Both the position numbers and the translations under genes were made by a program. Positions 8,952 through 18,413 of a stretch of DNA of 64,000 bases are shown piece after piece. The notes under the pieces are model-generated. The model was not told the DNA's origin and ran no database searches. It saw nothing but the letters and a program-made list of their open reading frames with translations. Within the stretch, counting starts at the first letter, position 1. Every line of letters starts with the position of its first letter. Origin of the DNA: JADKAV01 sp963818505 (GTDB taxonomy: Bacteria; Actinomycetota; Actinomycetes; S36-B12; UBA10799); the NCBI GenBank assembly GCA_963818505.1, contig CAWFSJ010000001.1, positions 806,001 through 870,000 on the forward strand, in the 5' to 3' direction.

Positions 8952-11014
8952 CTCCTCGGACGATCACGGCCCGATGATCGGTTACCGCGATGTCCCCGTT
9001 GGCCTCGGTGGTGAACACCTGGGCCCCGGCCTGCTGCCAGGCAGCCACTGCCTCGTCGGAGGGGTGGCCGAACGTGTTGCCCGCACCCACCGAGATGAGT
9101 GCGATGTCCGCGCCGACCGACGCCGGTAGGCCAGCCAGGAACTGCGCAGAGCCGTGGTGTGGCACTTTGACCACATCCGCGCGCAAGTCCGCCGACGCCA
9201 TGATCTGCGTCTGGGCCTCGGGCTCAATATCCGCGAGCATCGCCACACGTCCGGCCGCAGACGTGAGCACGAAGCTGATCGACGCGTTGTTCGGCACTGA
9301 GCCCGCGTCGATGATGCGACGCGGCCACACCACCTCCAGACGACTGTCCCCGATCAGATAGGTCTGGCCGGGCACGGGTGAACTGACGGGTAGTCCCGCC
9401 ACAGCCCGCATCGCTGCGTCGAACTGCTCGGGCGGTTCCTCGCAGGGGCTCGTCCAAACCTGACCTACACGACGACCCTGGATTGCACCACGCAGACCGT
9501 CCACATGATCTGCGTGGAAGTGGGTCAACACCAGCAGGTCGATGGTCCGAACTCCCAGCCGATCAAGACACCCATCCATGACCTGCTCGTCGGGGCCGGT
9601 GTCCACCACCACGATGCGCCCGCCCGTGCGGATGACCAGACCGTCGCCCTGACCGACATCGCATGCGACGAGCCACCAGTCATCTGGTGGCCAGGGGTCT
9701 GTCACGCGGATGACCAACCACGTGCCGCCGATCAGAACGGCTGTGAAGAGCACCAGTCTTCCGCGGCCGAAACGCAGCACCACCATGGCGACCCCAACAG
9801 CGAGCACGACCCCGGCGACACCGGGCAGCCAGGTGAGATTCGGAAGGGCGTCCCACCTCGCCACCCAGAGGATCGCCCCGCAAACCCGTCGCCCAGCTGC
9901 AGCCACCACCTCTCCAGCTCCGAACAACCATTCGGCGCTCAACGCTGCGAGGCCGAGGATCGGTGCCACCATCGCGGCGGGTGCCACCAGCACATTGGCG
10001 GCCACCGTTCGCAGCCCCACGGACGAGCCGATCGCGACGAGGATCGGAAAGGTGGCTACCTGCGCGGCCAACGTGGCCGCGAGGACACCGCGGTCCATCA
10101 GCACGATCAAGCCCGCGGTGGCTGCGACGGAGAGGATGAATCCGAGCGAGAACGCCAGCCACGGATCTATGAGCAGCAGCAGGACGACGCTGACCTGCAA
10201 CACATGTGCCGCGGCCCTGCGCCCGCCCACAAGCCCCGCTATCAGCGCCAGACCCGCCATGAACGCCGCGCGCAGGACACTGGGTTGGTTGCCCACCACA
10301 AGAACGAAGCCGACCAAGACGACAAGCAGGACCGGCACCCGAACCATCGGCGGGAGCCGCAACCATCCGAGCAGCCAGTTCACGACCAGCAGCAGCACCG
10401 CGCAATTGGCCCCGGACACCGCCGTGAGATGACTCAGTCCAGACGCGCGCATCGACGCCTGCGCTTCTGGGCTGAGCCCTTGGTCCAAGCCGAGCGTCAT
10501 CCCCGAGAACAGCCAACCCTCGTCGGAATCCCCGGAAATGGTCCTCATAGTCGTCCGGATCGCCGCCGCACGGCCGGCAGGAAGTTCCGCCGATGGCTCG
10601 CCGCGAATCCGCAGCGCCGCGACCATGCCTCGTTCGGGCGGTCCCGTGGCCAACATCGAACCGGTGACCTTCGTCCCCGTCGCCCACTGGACGTCCCCGT
10701 TGCCAGACAGCCTCACCCGCCCGCGAGGCCCGCCCGCGAGGATCCTGGCCTCGGCCGACCACCACGGTCCCGAAACACCCTGCCTCACGCGGGAGGGCTG
10801 CGTCACCTCCACTGTCAAGTCATAAGTGACCCCCTGTTCGAGCCGCGATGCGGCCTCTGTCCGGCTGTGGATCCCTGCGAGGACTGCTCCGCTGACGGCT
10901 GCGGCAACTGCGGCTACAACCCACCAGCGGCGGATGAACGCCGCTGCCCCGACAGCACCCAGCAGCCACCAGCCGAAGCCGGCGGCCCCCAGGCTGATAC
11001 CGAACCATAGACAT
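8929..11014 (-). CDS. comEC: ComEC/Rec2 DNA-uptake channel, start disturbed
   Basis: The main frame (8929-10818, TTG) encodes the competence channel domain with many membrane helices and ALASVSGANCA-like motifs, then a metallo-beta-lactamase domain with LTHFHADHVDGL near the C-terminus. ComEC passes single-stranded DNA through the inner membrane. The same frame stays open upstream to the end of comEA and encodes clear hydrophobic helices, but has no ATG, GTG or TTG there. Removing one T near 11011 would give an ATG at 11014 (MLWFGISLGAAG), preceded by CAGGGG, and a 694-residue protein. Alternatively a CTG at 11031 overlaps the comEA stop as CTGA. Identity is sure; the start is not. Confidence 0.88.
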
Positions 11015-11027
11015 GCGACAACCCCTG

Positions 11028-11636
11028 TCAGCCACCAGCGCCTACGGTCACCAGCGGTTTCATCTGCGCGAATGTTGCCTCCCCGATCCCGGACACATCT
11101 GTGAGTTGCTCCACGGATGTGAAGCCGCCGATCTGTTCGCGGAACGTCACGATCCGTTGAGCAAGCACCGGGCCCACCCCTGGGATGTCCTGCAACGCCT
11201 CCAGTGACGCGGTGTTGATGTCGATCTGGCCCGGCGATTGTGAACTGCCTACGCTCGGGTTTGCGACGGCCGGTCGCAGGCCGATCCTGATCTGCTCCCC
11301 ATCCACCAGCACCCTGGCGAGGTTCTGATCGCTGGTGTCGACCCCTGCGCGGGCCCCTCCGACGGCCTCAAGGGCATCTTTGACGCGGGAACCTCGGGGC
11401 AGGGTGATCACGGCCGGATTGCGGACTTTGCCGACCACCTCGACAACGACATCCGGCACGGCAGAGGTGCTCGGTGTAGGGGTCGGTGATGTGTTCGTCG
11501 CGGTGACTATGGGGGCCAACGGCGCGGTCTGGGCCATCGGCTGCCGGGACGCGAAGACCCAGGTCAGTGCCACCGCACCAGCAAGGATCGCCGCCAGCAC
11601 CACAAGAGTTCGCCGGTCAAGATTGAGCCTGTCCAT
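11028..11636 (-). CDS. comEA: ComEA-type DNA-binding competence protein
   Basis: A 202-residue protein. A single membrane anchor lies at about residues 11-29, then a Pro/Thr/Ser-rich linker, an SLBB domain (about 56-112) and a C-terminal double helix-hairpin-helix starting IDINTASLEALQDIPGVG. ComEA binds incoming double-stranded DNA outside the membrane and hands it to ComEC, encoded immediately downstream. The ATG at 11636 (MDRLNLDRRT) is chosen because the longer frame adds 44 residues with no family character. It is divergent from the HNH gene. Confidence 0.92.
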   Translation of the reverse strand: MDRLNLDRRTLVVLAAILAGAVALTWVFASRQPMAQTAPLAPIVTATNTSPTPTPSTSAVPDVVVEVVGKVRNPAVITLPRGSRVKDALEAVGGARAGVDTSDQNLARVLVDGEQIRIGLRPAVANPSVGSSQSPGQIDINTASLEALQDIPGVGPVLAQRIVTFREQIGGFTSVEQLTDVSGIGEATFAQMKPLVTVGAGG

Positions 11637-11752
11637 GCAGGCATCGTCACTCGCGAGGGCGACGCACTTGAACCGTCGCAGATGGATCTGTGGACAACTG
11701 GGCGCCTGTCCACAGCGCCAAACGAGCCACCTGCTTTGTCGTACGTGCGTTC

Positions 11753-11758
11753 TATGCT
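11753..11758 (+). promoter_or_regulatory. -10 box for the DUF222/HNH gene
   Basis: TATGCT is a good -10 match, about 28 or 37 bases before the candidate GTG starts at 11786 and 11795. A GGGGG ribosome site lies between. No convincing -35 box was found. Confidence 0.4.
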
Positions 11759-11794
11759 TGGAGCACATCAGGAATCAGATCGGGGGTGTTCGCT

Positions 11795-13015
11795 GTGGCG
11801 TTGGAGATCTCAAAGCCGGCTCTGCGCCGCATCCGCTTGAGCCGCGAACTGCCCACAGAACACCCTGAGATCCTCGATGACATCAGTAGCCTGGTTGACG
11901 TCTTGCCCGACCCGCAGACACAGTGCGCCGAGGAAAGGGTCGGAACCCTGCGGGCCGTTCACACCCTGCGCACGCGGTTGGAGGCCTACCTGACACTGGT
12001 GGCCGGGTGCTGCGACCAGTACGCCGACGCGAGTGTGCTGCGGGCCGGCACCACCGGCATGCTGGTGGCCGCCGCGACGGGGCTAAACCCGCGGACGGGT
12101 TCGGGCATCGTGAACATGGCCAATGCGTTGCGGACCGTCCCGAAGATCGAGGCGGCATGGCAGGCGGGACGGATCAGTGAACAGCACGTCCGCGTTCTGC
12201 TGGATGCGATGCCCCGCCTCGACGACGCCGCCAGTCTCGAGGAAGCCCTGGTACAGGTGGCCGAGAACGTTGAGCCCGCAGAACTGGCCAACCTCACCCA
12301 GCTGCTCGTGGCACAGTCGCAGCCTGAGGCCCTGGACGACGCAGTGGAGCGCCAGAGGGCCAAGCGCGGCGCCACGCTGACGGAGAACCCCAATGGCACC
12401 TTCCACCTCGATGCGCTGCTCGACAGCATCGGTGGACGGCGCTTGCAGCGCGCGCTCGAGGCGTTCACCAGCCAGCCCATACCGGGTGACCCGAGGGACA
12501 TCCGGCAGCGCCGCGTCGACGCACTGGTCGATATCGCAGCCGCCGCCATGGCCAACCGGGCACCGCTGGGCGTCTCCCAACTGTCTGTGCTCGTGGACGT
12601 CGAGAACCTCCCGGAAGGTAGTCCTGCGGTTCTCGATGACGCAACGCCGATCGGACCTGCAAGCCTGGATCTCATGGCCTGCGCGACCATCGCGAGCGTC
12701 ATCTTCGGGGTGCACCGTGAGGGAGTGTTCCTACCGCTGGCCCTGGGACGCAGCAAACGACGCGCCACAGCGGCTCAATGGGCCGCGCTGATCGCGCGCG
12801 ACCGCGGATGCATCCGGTGCGGACGTTCCCCTAGGTTCTGCGAGGCCCATCACATCGTGCACTGGAAGAACGGCGGGACCACCGACCTGTCGAACATGGC
12901 CCTCTTGTGCAGCCGATGCCACCACGACCTGCACCATGGGCACTACACCCTGACGGTTACGGCCGAAGGTGTCCCTCAGATCGTTGCCTTACCGCCCGTC
13001 AGGCTCCGAAGATGA
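11795..13015 (+). CDS. DUF222 / HNH endonuclease domain protein (13E12 repeat family)
   Basis: About 406 residues. A long helical DUF222 region is followed by a C-terminal HNH module: CIRCG, then EAHHIVHWKNGGTTDLSNMAL and CSRCHHDLHH, giving zinc-binding cysteines and the catalytic histidines. This large family is abundant and repeated in actinobacterial genomes. It is often linked to mobile DNA, but its biological role is unclear. The GTG at 11795 has GGGGG at a good distance; 11786 is an alternative, and a frame from 11690 runs through the promoter. It converges on plsY with only eight bases between the stops. Confidence 0.85.
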   Translation: MALEISKPALRRIRLSRELPTEHPEILDDISSLVDVLPDPQTQCAEERVGTLRAVHTLRTRLEAYLTLVAGCCDQYADASVLRAGTTGMLVAAATGLNPRTGSGIVNMANALRTVPKIEAAWQAGRISEQHVRVLLDAMPRLDDAASLEEALVQVAENVEPAELANLTQLLVAQSQPEALDDAVERQRAKRGATLTENPNGTFHLDALLDSIGGRRLQRALEAFTSQPIPGDPRDIRQRRVDALVDIAAAAMANRAPLGVSQLSVLVDVENLPEGSPAVLDDATPIGPASLDLMACATIASVIFGVHREGVFLPLALGRSKRRATAAQWAALIARDRGCIRCGRSPRFCEAHHIVHWKNGGTTDLSNMALLCSRCHHDLHHGHYTLTVTAEGVPQIVALPPVRLRR

Positions 13016-13023
13016 TGCTGCGC

Positions 13024-13596
13024 CTAGGGCTTGAGCCGCGCTGCCAGGGCAGCCCGGATGTTGCTCTGGTGGCGGAAGACCACCAGAGCTGCCATTGCCA
13101 CGGCGAAGATGATCTCGCTGTTCTCCTGGTGCCAGATGAGGGAGGCCGGGATCAATGTCAGACCGGCACTGACGCTGGCGATACCCATGCGCCCGCTGAT
13201 CTTGAAGATCACACCGAACACGATCAGCACGGGGAGCAACCACACCGGTTCGATCGCCAGGATCGCGCCCGCCGACGTGGCCACGCCCTTCCCGCCGCGA
13301 CCCCGCAGGAACGGACTGGTCACATGCCCCAGAATCGCTGCGAAGCCGGCGATCTCGGCCACCCCGAGTTCGCCTGTGTAGTAACGGAAGGCGAACGCAG
13401 GCACGAAGCCCTTGAGGACATCGAGGACGCCCACGAGAATGCCCGTCTTCCTGCCCAGCGCACGGCCGATGTTCGTGGCACCCGGATTGCCGGATCCCAC
13501 TGCGCGGTAGTCGACGCCCTTGATCCGCGCGATGATCGCCGCGGGGTTGATGGCGCCGATCGCGTACCCGACGACGGCCGCGAGCAGGTAAATCAT
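13024..13596 (-). CDS. plsY: Glycerol-3-phosphate acyltransferase PlsY
   Basis: A 190-residue membrane protein with about five or six helices. It has the family motifs GSGNPGATNIGRALGRKTG near residues 34-51 and GRGGKGVATSAG near 98-110, which hold the acyl-phosphate and glycerol-phosphate sites. PlsY makes lysophosphatidic acid from acyl-phosphate at the start of phospholipid synthesis. It overlaps the end of degV by four bases (ATGA at 13593-13596), so the pair is coupled. Confidence 0.95.
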   Translation of the reverse strand: MIYLLAAVVGYAIGAINPAAIIARIKGVDYRAVGSGNPGATNIGRALGRKTGILVGVLDVLKGFVPAFAFRYYTGELGVAEIAGFAAILGHVTSPFLRGRGGKGVATSAGAILAIEPVWLLPVLIVFGVIFKISGRMGIASVSAGLTLIPASLIWHQENSEIIFAVAMAALVVFRHQSNIRAALAARLKP

Positions 13597-14435
13597 GTCG
13601 GTGACACCGCCACCGCCACCATGCCCGGCCCGACGTGCACACCCATGACGGCACCTACCTCACAGATGACCGGCTCGATCCCGAGGGTGGCTGCAAGGGA
13701 TGCGGCGGTCGCCGCTGCTCGGGCACGGGCGTCAAGGTGTTGCACGGCGACCTCTACCGACCTGCCACCGGCGGCCTCCACTGCGAGTTCGGCCAGGCGT
13801 GCAAGAGCCCTGTTGGCAGTACGAGCCTTCTCCAGCGGCGCCACTTCACCGTTGACCATGTGCAAGATGGGCTTGACTCGCAGCGCGCTGCCCAGCAGAG
13901 CCGACGCCTTGCCGATGCGTCCCCCCCGCCGCAGGAACTCCAGTGTGTCGACGTAGAACAGGACGCTGCTGCCATCCGCGGTGCGACGGGCGGCTTGCGC
14001 GACCTCCTCCGCCGAAGCTCCGTCGGTTGCAGCACGACCTGCTGCCAGCGCGGCGAAGCCCAACCCCATGGCGATGGTCCGGCTGTCGACGACCGTCACA
14101 GGCACCGGGGCATCGCGTGCGGCCAGCCGCGCGGAGTCGTAGGTGCCGCTCAGTGCCGATGACAGGTGGACGCTGACGATGGATCTGGCACCGTCTTGCG
14201 CCGCGGCGGTGTAGTTGTCGAGGAACTGCTGCGGCGTCGGTTTGGAGGTCGACACGCTCTTGAAGTCCGACAACGCGGCTGCCACCTCGGAGGAGGTGAT
14301 GTCCACACCGTCGAGGTGAGTGCGCCCGTCAACGAGGACGTGGATGGGCACGACGCGCACGCCGGAGCCGGCAAGGAGTTCGTCGGTCAGGCAGGCGGTG
14401 CTATCGGTGACAACGGCGACGGACGGCATGGTCAA
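13593..14435 (-). CDS. DegV family fatty-acid-binding protein
   Basis: A 280-residue DegV protein. It begins VAVVTDSTACL, the family's N-terminal signature. It then has SKPTPQQF, HLSSALSGTYDSA and FLRRGGRIGK, which line the lipid pocket in solved DegV structures. In Firmicutes the related FakB proteins present fatty acids to a kinase; no FakA-like gene is seen here. Coupling to plsY fits a role in fatty-acid supply, but that is inference. Starts at ATG 14435 or 14429 are both possible. Confidence 0.92.
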   Translation of the reverse strand: MTMPSVAVVTDSTACLTDELLAGSGVRVVPIHVLVDGRTHLDGVDITSSEVAAALSDFKSVSTSKPTPQQFLDNYTAAAQDGARSIVSVHLSSALSGTYDSARLAARDAPVPVTVVDSRTIAMGLGFAALAAGRAATDGASAEEVAQAARRTADGSSVLFYVDTLEFLRRGGRIGKASALLGSALRVKPILHMVNGEVAPLEKARTANRALARLAELAVEAAGGRSVEVAVQHLDARARAAATAASLAATLGIEPVICEVGAVMGVHVGPGMVAVAVSPT

Positions 14436-14469
14436 TGCTTACCCCACCAGAGCCACAATGTCCGTGGAA

Positions 14470-16929
14470 TCACCCCGGGACGATGTTCACGAGTTTGGGG
14501 GCCCTCACGATCACACGTCGGGGTTGCACCCCGGCCAAAGCTGCCACGATCGCCGTATCGGCCAGAGCGGCGGTCTCGAGCTCGGCTTCGCTGATCTGCG
14601 GATCCACCTCGAGCCGGGCTTTGACCTTGCCGGCGATCTGCACGACACATGTGACGGTCTGGGCCCTGACCAGCTCAGGATCGACCACCGGCCAGCCGGC
14701 TCTGGCGACGCAGGGCTCATTGCCCAGACGCGCCCACATGTCCTCGGCCGTGTACGGCGCGACCAGGGACAGGACTATCGCGACAGCCTCAACAGCTTCG
14801 CGAACGGCCGGGTCGCTGGGGCCAGGTCCGGAGTCGATGGCTTTGCGCGTGGCGTTCACCATCTCCATCACCTTGGCCACAGCGACGTTGAAGCGGAAGG
14901 ACTCGACGGCGACCTGCGACTCGTGGATCAGCCGGTGGATCACCCTGCGCAGCGCCTCGTCGCCGGTTGCCGGGTCGACACCCGGTTCACTCGTGACGTC
15001 ACCGCTGAGCCGCCATGCCCGGGTCAGGAATCGGACGCTGGCAGAGGGTGACACGTCCGACCAGTCGATGTCGTCCTCGGGCGGCCCGGCGAACACCATC
15101 GTCAAGCGCACTGCATCCACGCCATGGCGGCCCAACTCCTCAGACAGGCGCACCAGATTGCCGCGGGATTTGCTCATCGCCGAGCCGTCCATGACGACCA
15201 TGCCCTGGTTGAGCAGACTGCTGAACGGCTCAGTGAAGTCCACCATGCCCATGTCGTGCAGCACCTTGGTGAAGAACCTCGAATACAGCAGATGCAGAAT
15301 GGCATGCGTCACGCCACCCACGTACTGGTCGACCGGCAGCCACTTCCGAGCCTCCTGCGGATCGAACGGCGCGTCCGTGCGGTGAGGGTCCAGGTACCGC
15401 AGGAAGTACCAGGAGGAGTCCACGAACGTGTCCATGGTGTCGGTGTCACGTTTGGCCGGACCGTTGCATCGTGGGCAATGCACGTTCACCCACTCTTCGG
15501 CAGCCCCAAGCGGCGACGTGCCCTTCGGCTGCAGATCCAGGCCTTCAGGTTCGGGCAGTTGGACCGGCAGGTGATCCTCAGGAACCGGCACCTCACCACA
15601 CGACGGGCAGTGGATGATCGGGATCGGTGTCCCCCAATAGCGCTGCCGGGAGATCAACCAGTCGCGCAACCGGTAGTTGACGGCCGCCCGGGCCTTGTCG
15701 TCTGCGGCCAGCAACTCGATGACCTTCGCCACAGCGTCAGGGGTGTTCAGCCCGTCCAACGGCCCGGAGTTCACGTGAGCACCGTCATCGCCGGTCGCCA
15801 CCCAGGTCACCGCTGGATCTTCCTCTGATGCCACAACCGCGCGCACGGGCAGGTCGAAGGCCCGGGCGAAGTCGAGATCTCGCTGATCGTGGGCCGGCAC
15901 CGCCATGATCGCCCCGGTGCCGTAGTCGGCCAGCACATAGTCGGATGCGTAGATCGGCAACCGCTCCCCGTTGACAGGGTTGATCGCGTACCGGTTCAGG
16001 AACACCCCGGTCTTCGGTCGCTCAGCGGACATCCGGTCAATCTCCGAGACTGTGCGCACCTGCGCCAGGTACTCCTGGAACTGCTGCTCGACACCGGTTC
16101 CTTCAGCCAGTTCGGCTGCGAGGTCCGAGTCCACGGCCACCACGAAGAACGTGGCGCCGTAGAGGGTGTCGGGGCGAGTGGTGTAGACCGTGACGGGCGC
16201 TCTGCCCTCGATCTCGAACTCAACCTCGGCACCAGTGGATCGGCCGATCCAGTTGCGCTGCATGGTCAGGACCTTGTCCGGCCACGTGCCCTGCAGCTGC
16301 GCCATGTCGTCGAGCAAGCGGTCTGCGTAGTCGGTGATCCGGAAGTACCACTGGGTGAGCTTCTTCTTGGTGACCACCGCGTCGCAGCGTTCACAACGTC
16401 CGTTCACGACTTGCTCGTTGGCCAACACGGTCTGGTCGTTCGGACACCAATTGACCTGGCTGGCTTTGCGATAGGCCAGTCCGCGTTCGAACAACTTCAG
16501 GAACAGCCACTGGTTCCAGTGGTAGTACTGCGGGTCACACGTGTTAAGCGTGCGATCCCAGTCGAAGGAGCATGCGTACCTGCGCATGGATTCGCGCTGC
16601 TGTGCGATGTTCTCGTAGGTCCACGTCTTGGGATTGACCCCGCGGCGGATGGCGGCGTTCTCAGCAGGCAACCCGAAGGCGTCCCATCCGATGGGGTGCA
16701 TGACATTGAACCCCTGCTGCACCCAGTACCGGGCGATCACGTCTCCGAGGGCGTACGCCTCGGCGTGACCCATGTGTAGATCGCCGCTGGGGTACGGGAA
16801 CATGTCCAGCACGTATTTACGCGGCCTCGGGTCGTCGGGGTCGCCGGAACGGAAGGGGGCCAGTTGATCCCAGACCGGCAGCCACCGATCCTGGATGGCC
16901 TCAACGTCGTACTCGACCGGTTCCGACAT
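14470..16929 (-). CDS. leuS: Leucyl-tRNA synthetase
   Basis: An 819-residue class I synthetase. The HIGH-type motif HMGH is at residues 52-55 (MFPYPSGDLHMGH), and the KMSKS-type motif appears as MSKSRGN near residue 575. The large editing domain lies between, and zinc-ligand clusters CPNDQ...CERC and CPSCGEV...CPRC are visible. Length matches bacterial LeuRS. The ATG is preceded by AAAGGA. It joins leucine to tRNA-Leu in the cytosol. It is 34 bases upstream of degV on the same strand. Confidence 0.98.
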   Translation of the reverse strand: MSEPVEYDVEAIQDRWLPVWDQLAPFRSGDPDDPRPRKYVLDMFPYPSGDLHMGHAEAYALGDVIARYWVQQGFNVMHPIGWDAFGLPAENAAIRRGVNPKTWTYENIAQQRESMRRYACSFDWDRTLNTCDPQYYHWNQWLFLKLFERGLAYRKASQVNWCPNDQTVLANEQVVNGRCERCDAVVTKKKLTQWYFRITDYADRLLDDMAQLQGTWPDKVLTMQRNWIGRSTGAEVEFEIEGRAPVTVYTTRPDTLYGATFFVVAVDSDLAAELAEGTGVEQQFQEYLAQVRTVSEIDRMSAERPKTGVFLNRYAINPVNGERLPIYASDYVLADYGTGAIMAVPAHDQRDLDFARAFDLPVRAVVASEEDPAVTWVATGDDGAHVNSGPLDGLNTPDAVAKVIELLAADDKARAAVNYRLRDWLISRQRYWGTPIPIIHCPSCGEVPVPEDHLPVQLPEPEGLDLQPKGTSPLGAAEEWVNVHCPRCNGPAKRDTDTMDTFVDSSWYFLRYLDPHRTDAPFDPQEARKWLPVDQYVGGVTHAILHLLYSRFFTKVLHDMGMVDFTEPFSSLLNQGMVVMDGSAMSKSRGNLVRLSEELGRHGVDAVRLTMVFAGPPEDDIDWSDVSPSASVRFLTRAWRLSGDVTSEPGVDPATGDEALRRVIHRLIHESQVAVESFRFNVAVAKVMEMVNATRKAIDSGPGPSDPAVREAVEAVAIVLSLVAPYTAEDMWARLGNEPCVARAGWPVVDPELVRAQTVTCVVQIAGKVKARLEVDPQISEAELETAALADTAIVAALAGVQPRRVIVRAPKLVNIVPG

Positions 16930-16954
16930 GGATGTCCTTTCAGGGGATTGCCTT

Positions 16955-17650
16955 CTAGGGTATCGAGGCGCTGCGCGCGGCCTCGCCTACCATCCCGCCC
17001 ACCGCAGCGTGGGTGACCCATCCCCAATGCATTCCGTCCGGGTTGTGGGTGCCGGTGTCCAGACCTTGCTGCACGACGTCACTGATATCAACGACCGTGA
17101 CCTCGGTGCGGGCTCCCCAGGCATGGCAAGCTGCCACCGAGTCGGCGTAGAAGCGCTGGGTCGGGTACAGACTCGCCCGATGCGGGGGTGGCGTCAGGGC
17201 CAGAACCGGCAACTCCGGGCGCCACGTCCGGACCGCCTGCACGATGCGCGACAGATAGTGGTCAGTGGCCCTCTGGGGTAATTGCCGTAGTGGCCCTCCG
17301 AAGGTGCGGATCACGTGGGGCGACGCATTGAAATAGGCGCTGCGCACACGTCGGCGCATCCAGCCCGGGCGCACGTATGCGATGCCTTGCCGAAGGTAGG
17401 TGGGTACGGCCGCCGGCAGGGCATCCATTCCCCCCACCGCGATCACCAGTGTCTGCGCCTGTGGCAGATACTCGCCCCAGATGACCGGATCGCGGGTCAA
17501 CGCCCACCACGCATCTCGTGCCGTCCACCCCACACCCGCGGCCACGTCGGAGGTCCCCGCGATGTTCGGCCAGAGCCGCGGGTCGCTGGGCCGATGGGCC
17601 TGGTCGGGCCCATGGAAGGTCAGGGAATCCCCCATCACGAGCAGTCGCAT
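16955..17650 (-). CDS. SGNH-fold octanoyltransferase-like protein (OctT type)
   Basis: A 231-residue SGNH/GDSL enzyme. The nucleophile serine is in MGDSLTFHG (residues 6-14), a Gly block is present as VGGMDALP, and the Asp-His pair is in NPDGMHWG near the C-terminus. Place and sequence style match mycobacterial Rv2418c (OctT), which transfers octanoate to diglucosylglycerate in methylglucose lipopolysaccharide synthesis. It lies near degV as in Mycobacterium. In that genome gpm follows directly; here a roughly 2-kb segment intervenes. Substrate assignment is by analogy only. The ATG at 17650 is chosen because GDS lies at the usual distance. Confidence 0.75.
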   Translation of the reverse strand: MRLLVMGDSLTFHGPDQAHRPSDPRLWPNIAGTSDVAAGVGWTARDAWWALTRDPVIWGEYLPQAQTLVIAVGGMDALPAAVPTYLRQGIAYVRPGWMRRRVRSAYFNASPHVIRTFGGPLRQLPQRATDHYLSRIVQAVRTWRPELPVLALTPPPHRASLYPTQRFYADSVAACHAWGARTEVTVVDISDVVQQGLDTGTHNPDGMHWGWVTHAAVGGMVGEAARSASIP

Positions 17651-17705
17651 CACTTTCGAGCCTAACCCGATGATCATCTGAACGGTCAGCCACCCGGAGC
17701 AAAGA

Positions 17706-17738
17706 AAACCCCCCGATCAAGGACCGATCAGGGGGTTT
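17706..17738 (-). terminator. Rho-independent terminator after the tRNA-Ala fragment
   Basis: On the minus strand, AAACCCCC-x-GATC pairs with GATC-x-GGGGGTTT across a seven-base loop, followed by a T-rich run. It lies just 3' of the partial tRNA copy, where a tRNA terminator would be. Confidence 0.75.
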
Positions 17739-17747
17739 CACTTCGTG

Positions 17748-17792
17748 TGGAAGGACGGGGACTCGAACCCCAGACCCCTTGCCTGCCAGGCA
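17748..17792 (-). pseudogene. Partial tRNA-Ala gene (3' half)
   Basis: Thirty-six bases (17757-17792) are identical to the intact tRNA-Ala at 19830-19865, covering the anticodon arm through the T arm. The 3' acceptor strand has diverged (GTCCTTCCA against ATAGCTCCA), and the D arm and 5' acceptor strand are missing. It cannot fold as a full tRNA. Same orientation and 3'-end position suit a displaced tRNA end left by integration at the intact gene, or a partial duplication. Confidence 0.75.
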
Positions 17793-17824
17793 TCCCGGCA
17801 GCGTTGGCTTGCGCGCGGACTTGC

Positions 17825-17830
17825 TACCGT
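17825..17830 (+). promoter_or_regulatory. -10 box of a leaderless promoter (thioredoxin 2)
   Basis: TACCGT ends six bases before the GTG at 17837, and no ribosome site is visible. The spacing matches the other leaderless starts in this window. Confidence 0.45.
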
Positions 17831-17836
17831 CGGGGC

Positions 17837-18268
17837 GTGTCCGGAGATTCTCAGGTCGTCGCCTGTGCTTCCTGTGGGACGAAGAATCGCGTGCCGTCTG
17901 TAGCGACGGGCAAGCCCACTTGTGCCTCCTGCAAGGCCGTCTTGCCGTGGCTTGCCGTGGCCAACGACGACACATTTTCGAAGGTCGTCCTCGACGCCAG
18001 GATTCCGGTGCTGGTCGATCTGTGGGCACCATGGTGCGGGCCGTGCAGGATGGTCTCACCGATTGTGGAGCGTATGGCGGCCAAGTACCCCGGGCGGCTG
18101 AAGGTCGTCAAGGTGAACGTCGACGACTGCCCATCCGTGGCTCGCAGGTACGACGCCATGAGTATTCCCACCTTGCTGCTTGCCGAGAAGGGCGAGGTCG
18201 TCAACCGTTTGGTGGGGGCGGTGCCCGAGGCGCAACTGGACGCGTTCGTCCGGGGCACAGTGCACTGA
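17837..18268 (+). CDS. Thioredoxin 2 with N-terminal zinc finger (TrxC type)
   Basis: A 143-residue thioredoxin. Two CxxC pairs (C10/C13 and C29/C32) form the zinc finger of the TrxC family. The thioredoxin fold follows, with the active site WCGPC at residues 66-70 and the cis-proline in SIPTLLL. It reduces protein disulfides in the cytosol; the zinc finger is linked to oxidative-stress tolerance in E. coli TrxC. The GTG at 17837 is chosen because an upstream ATG would translate tRNA sequence. It lies just inside the segment bounded by the two tRNA-Ala copies, so it may have been acquired. Confidence 0.92.
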   Translation: MSGDSQVVACASCGTKNRVPSVATGKPTCASCKAVLPWLAVANDDTFSKVVLDARIPVLVDLWAPWCGPCRMVSPIVERMAAKYPGRLKVVKVNVDDCPSVARRYDAMSIPTLLLAEKGEVVNRLVGAVPEAQLDAFVRGTVH

Positions 18269-18413
18269 GGTCCGACCGCATCGGATCTGCTGAGTCCGTG
18301 ATCACTGCCGGCGGGCACCATGGGCACAGCCGAGCGATGTCTTCCTTACGGCTGGCGACCGTCGAACACCGAAGGCTACCTGGTGGGCTGGCCCGATGAG
18401 TCGGGCATACCGG

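Noticed and set aside
9505..11010. Long rightward open frame opposite comEC
   Set aside because: It is His/Pro/Arg-rich with no domain, and lies antisense to a clear ComEC gene; it reflects G+C-driven codon bias.
14485..16779. Several rightward frames opposite leuS
   Set aside because: They are shadows of an intact synthetase, with no start signals or domains.
17748..17792. A second functional tRNA-Ala
   Set aside because: The 5' acceptor strand and D arm are missing, and the remaining acceptor strand has diverged.
17747..17836. N-terminal extension of the thioredoxin from an ATG at 17747
   Set aside because: It translates the partial tRNA-Ala copy. Family homology and a leaderless promoter both place the start at the GTG at 17837.
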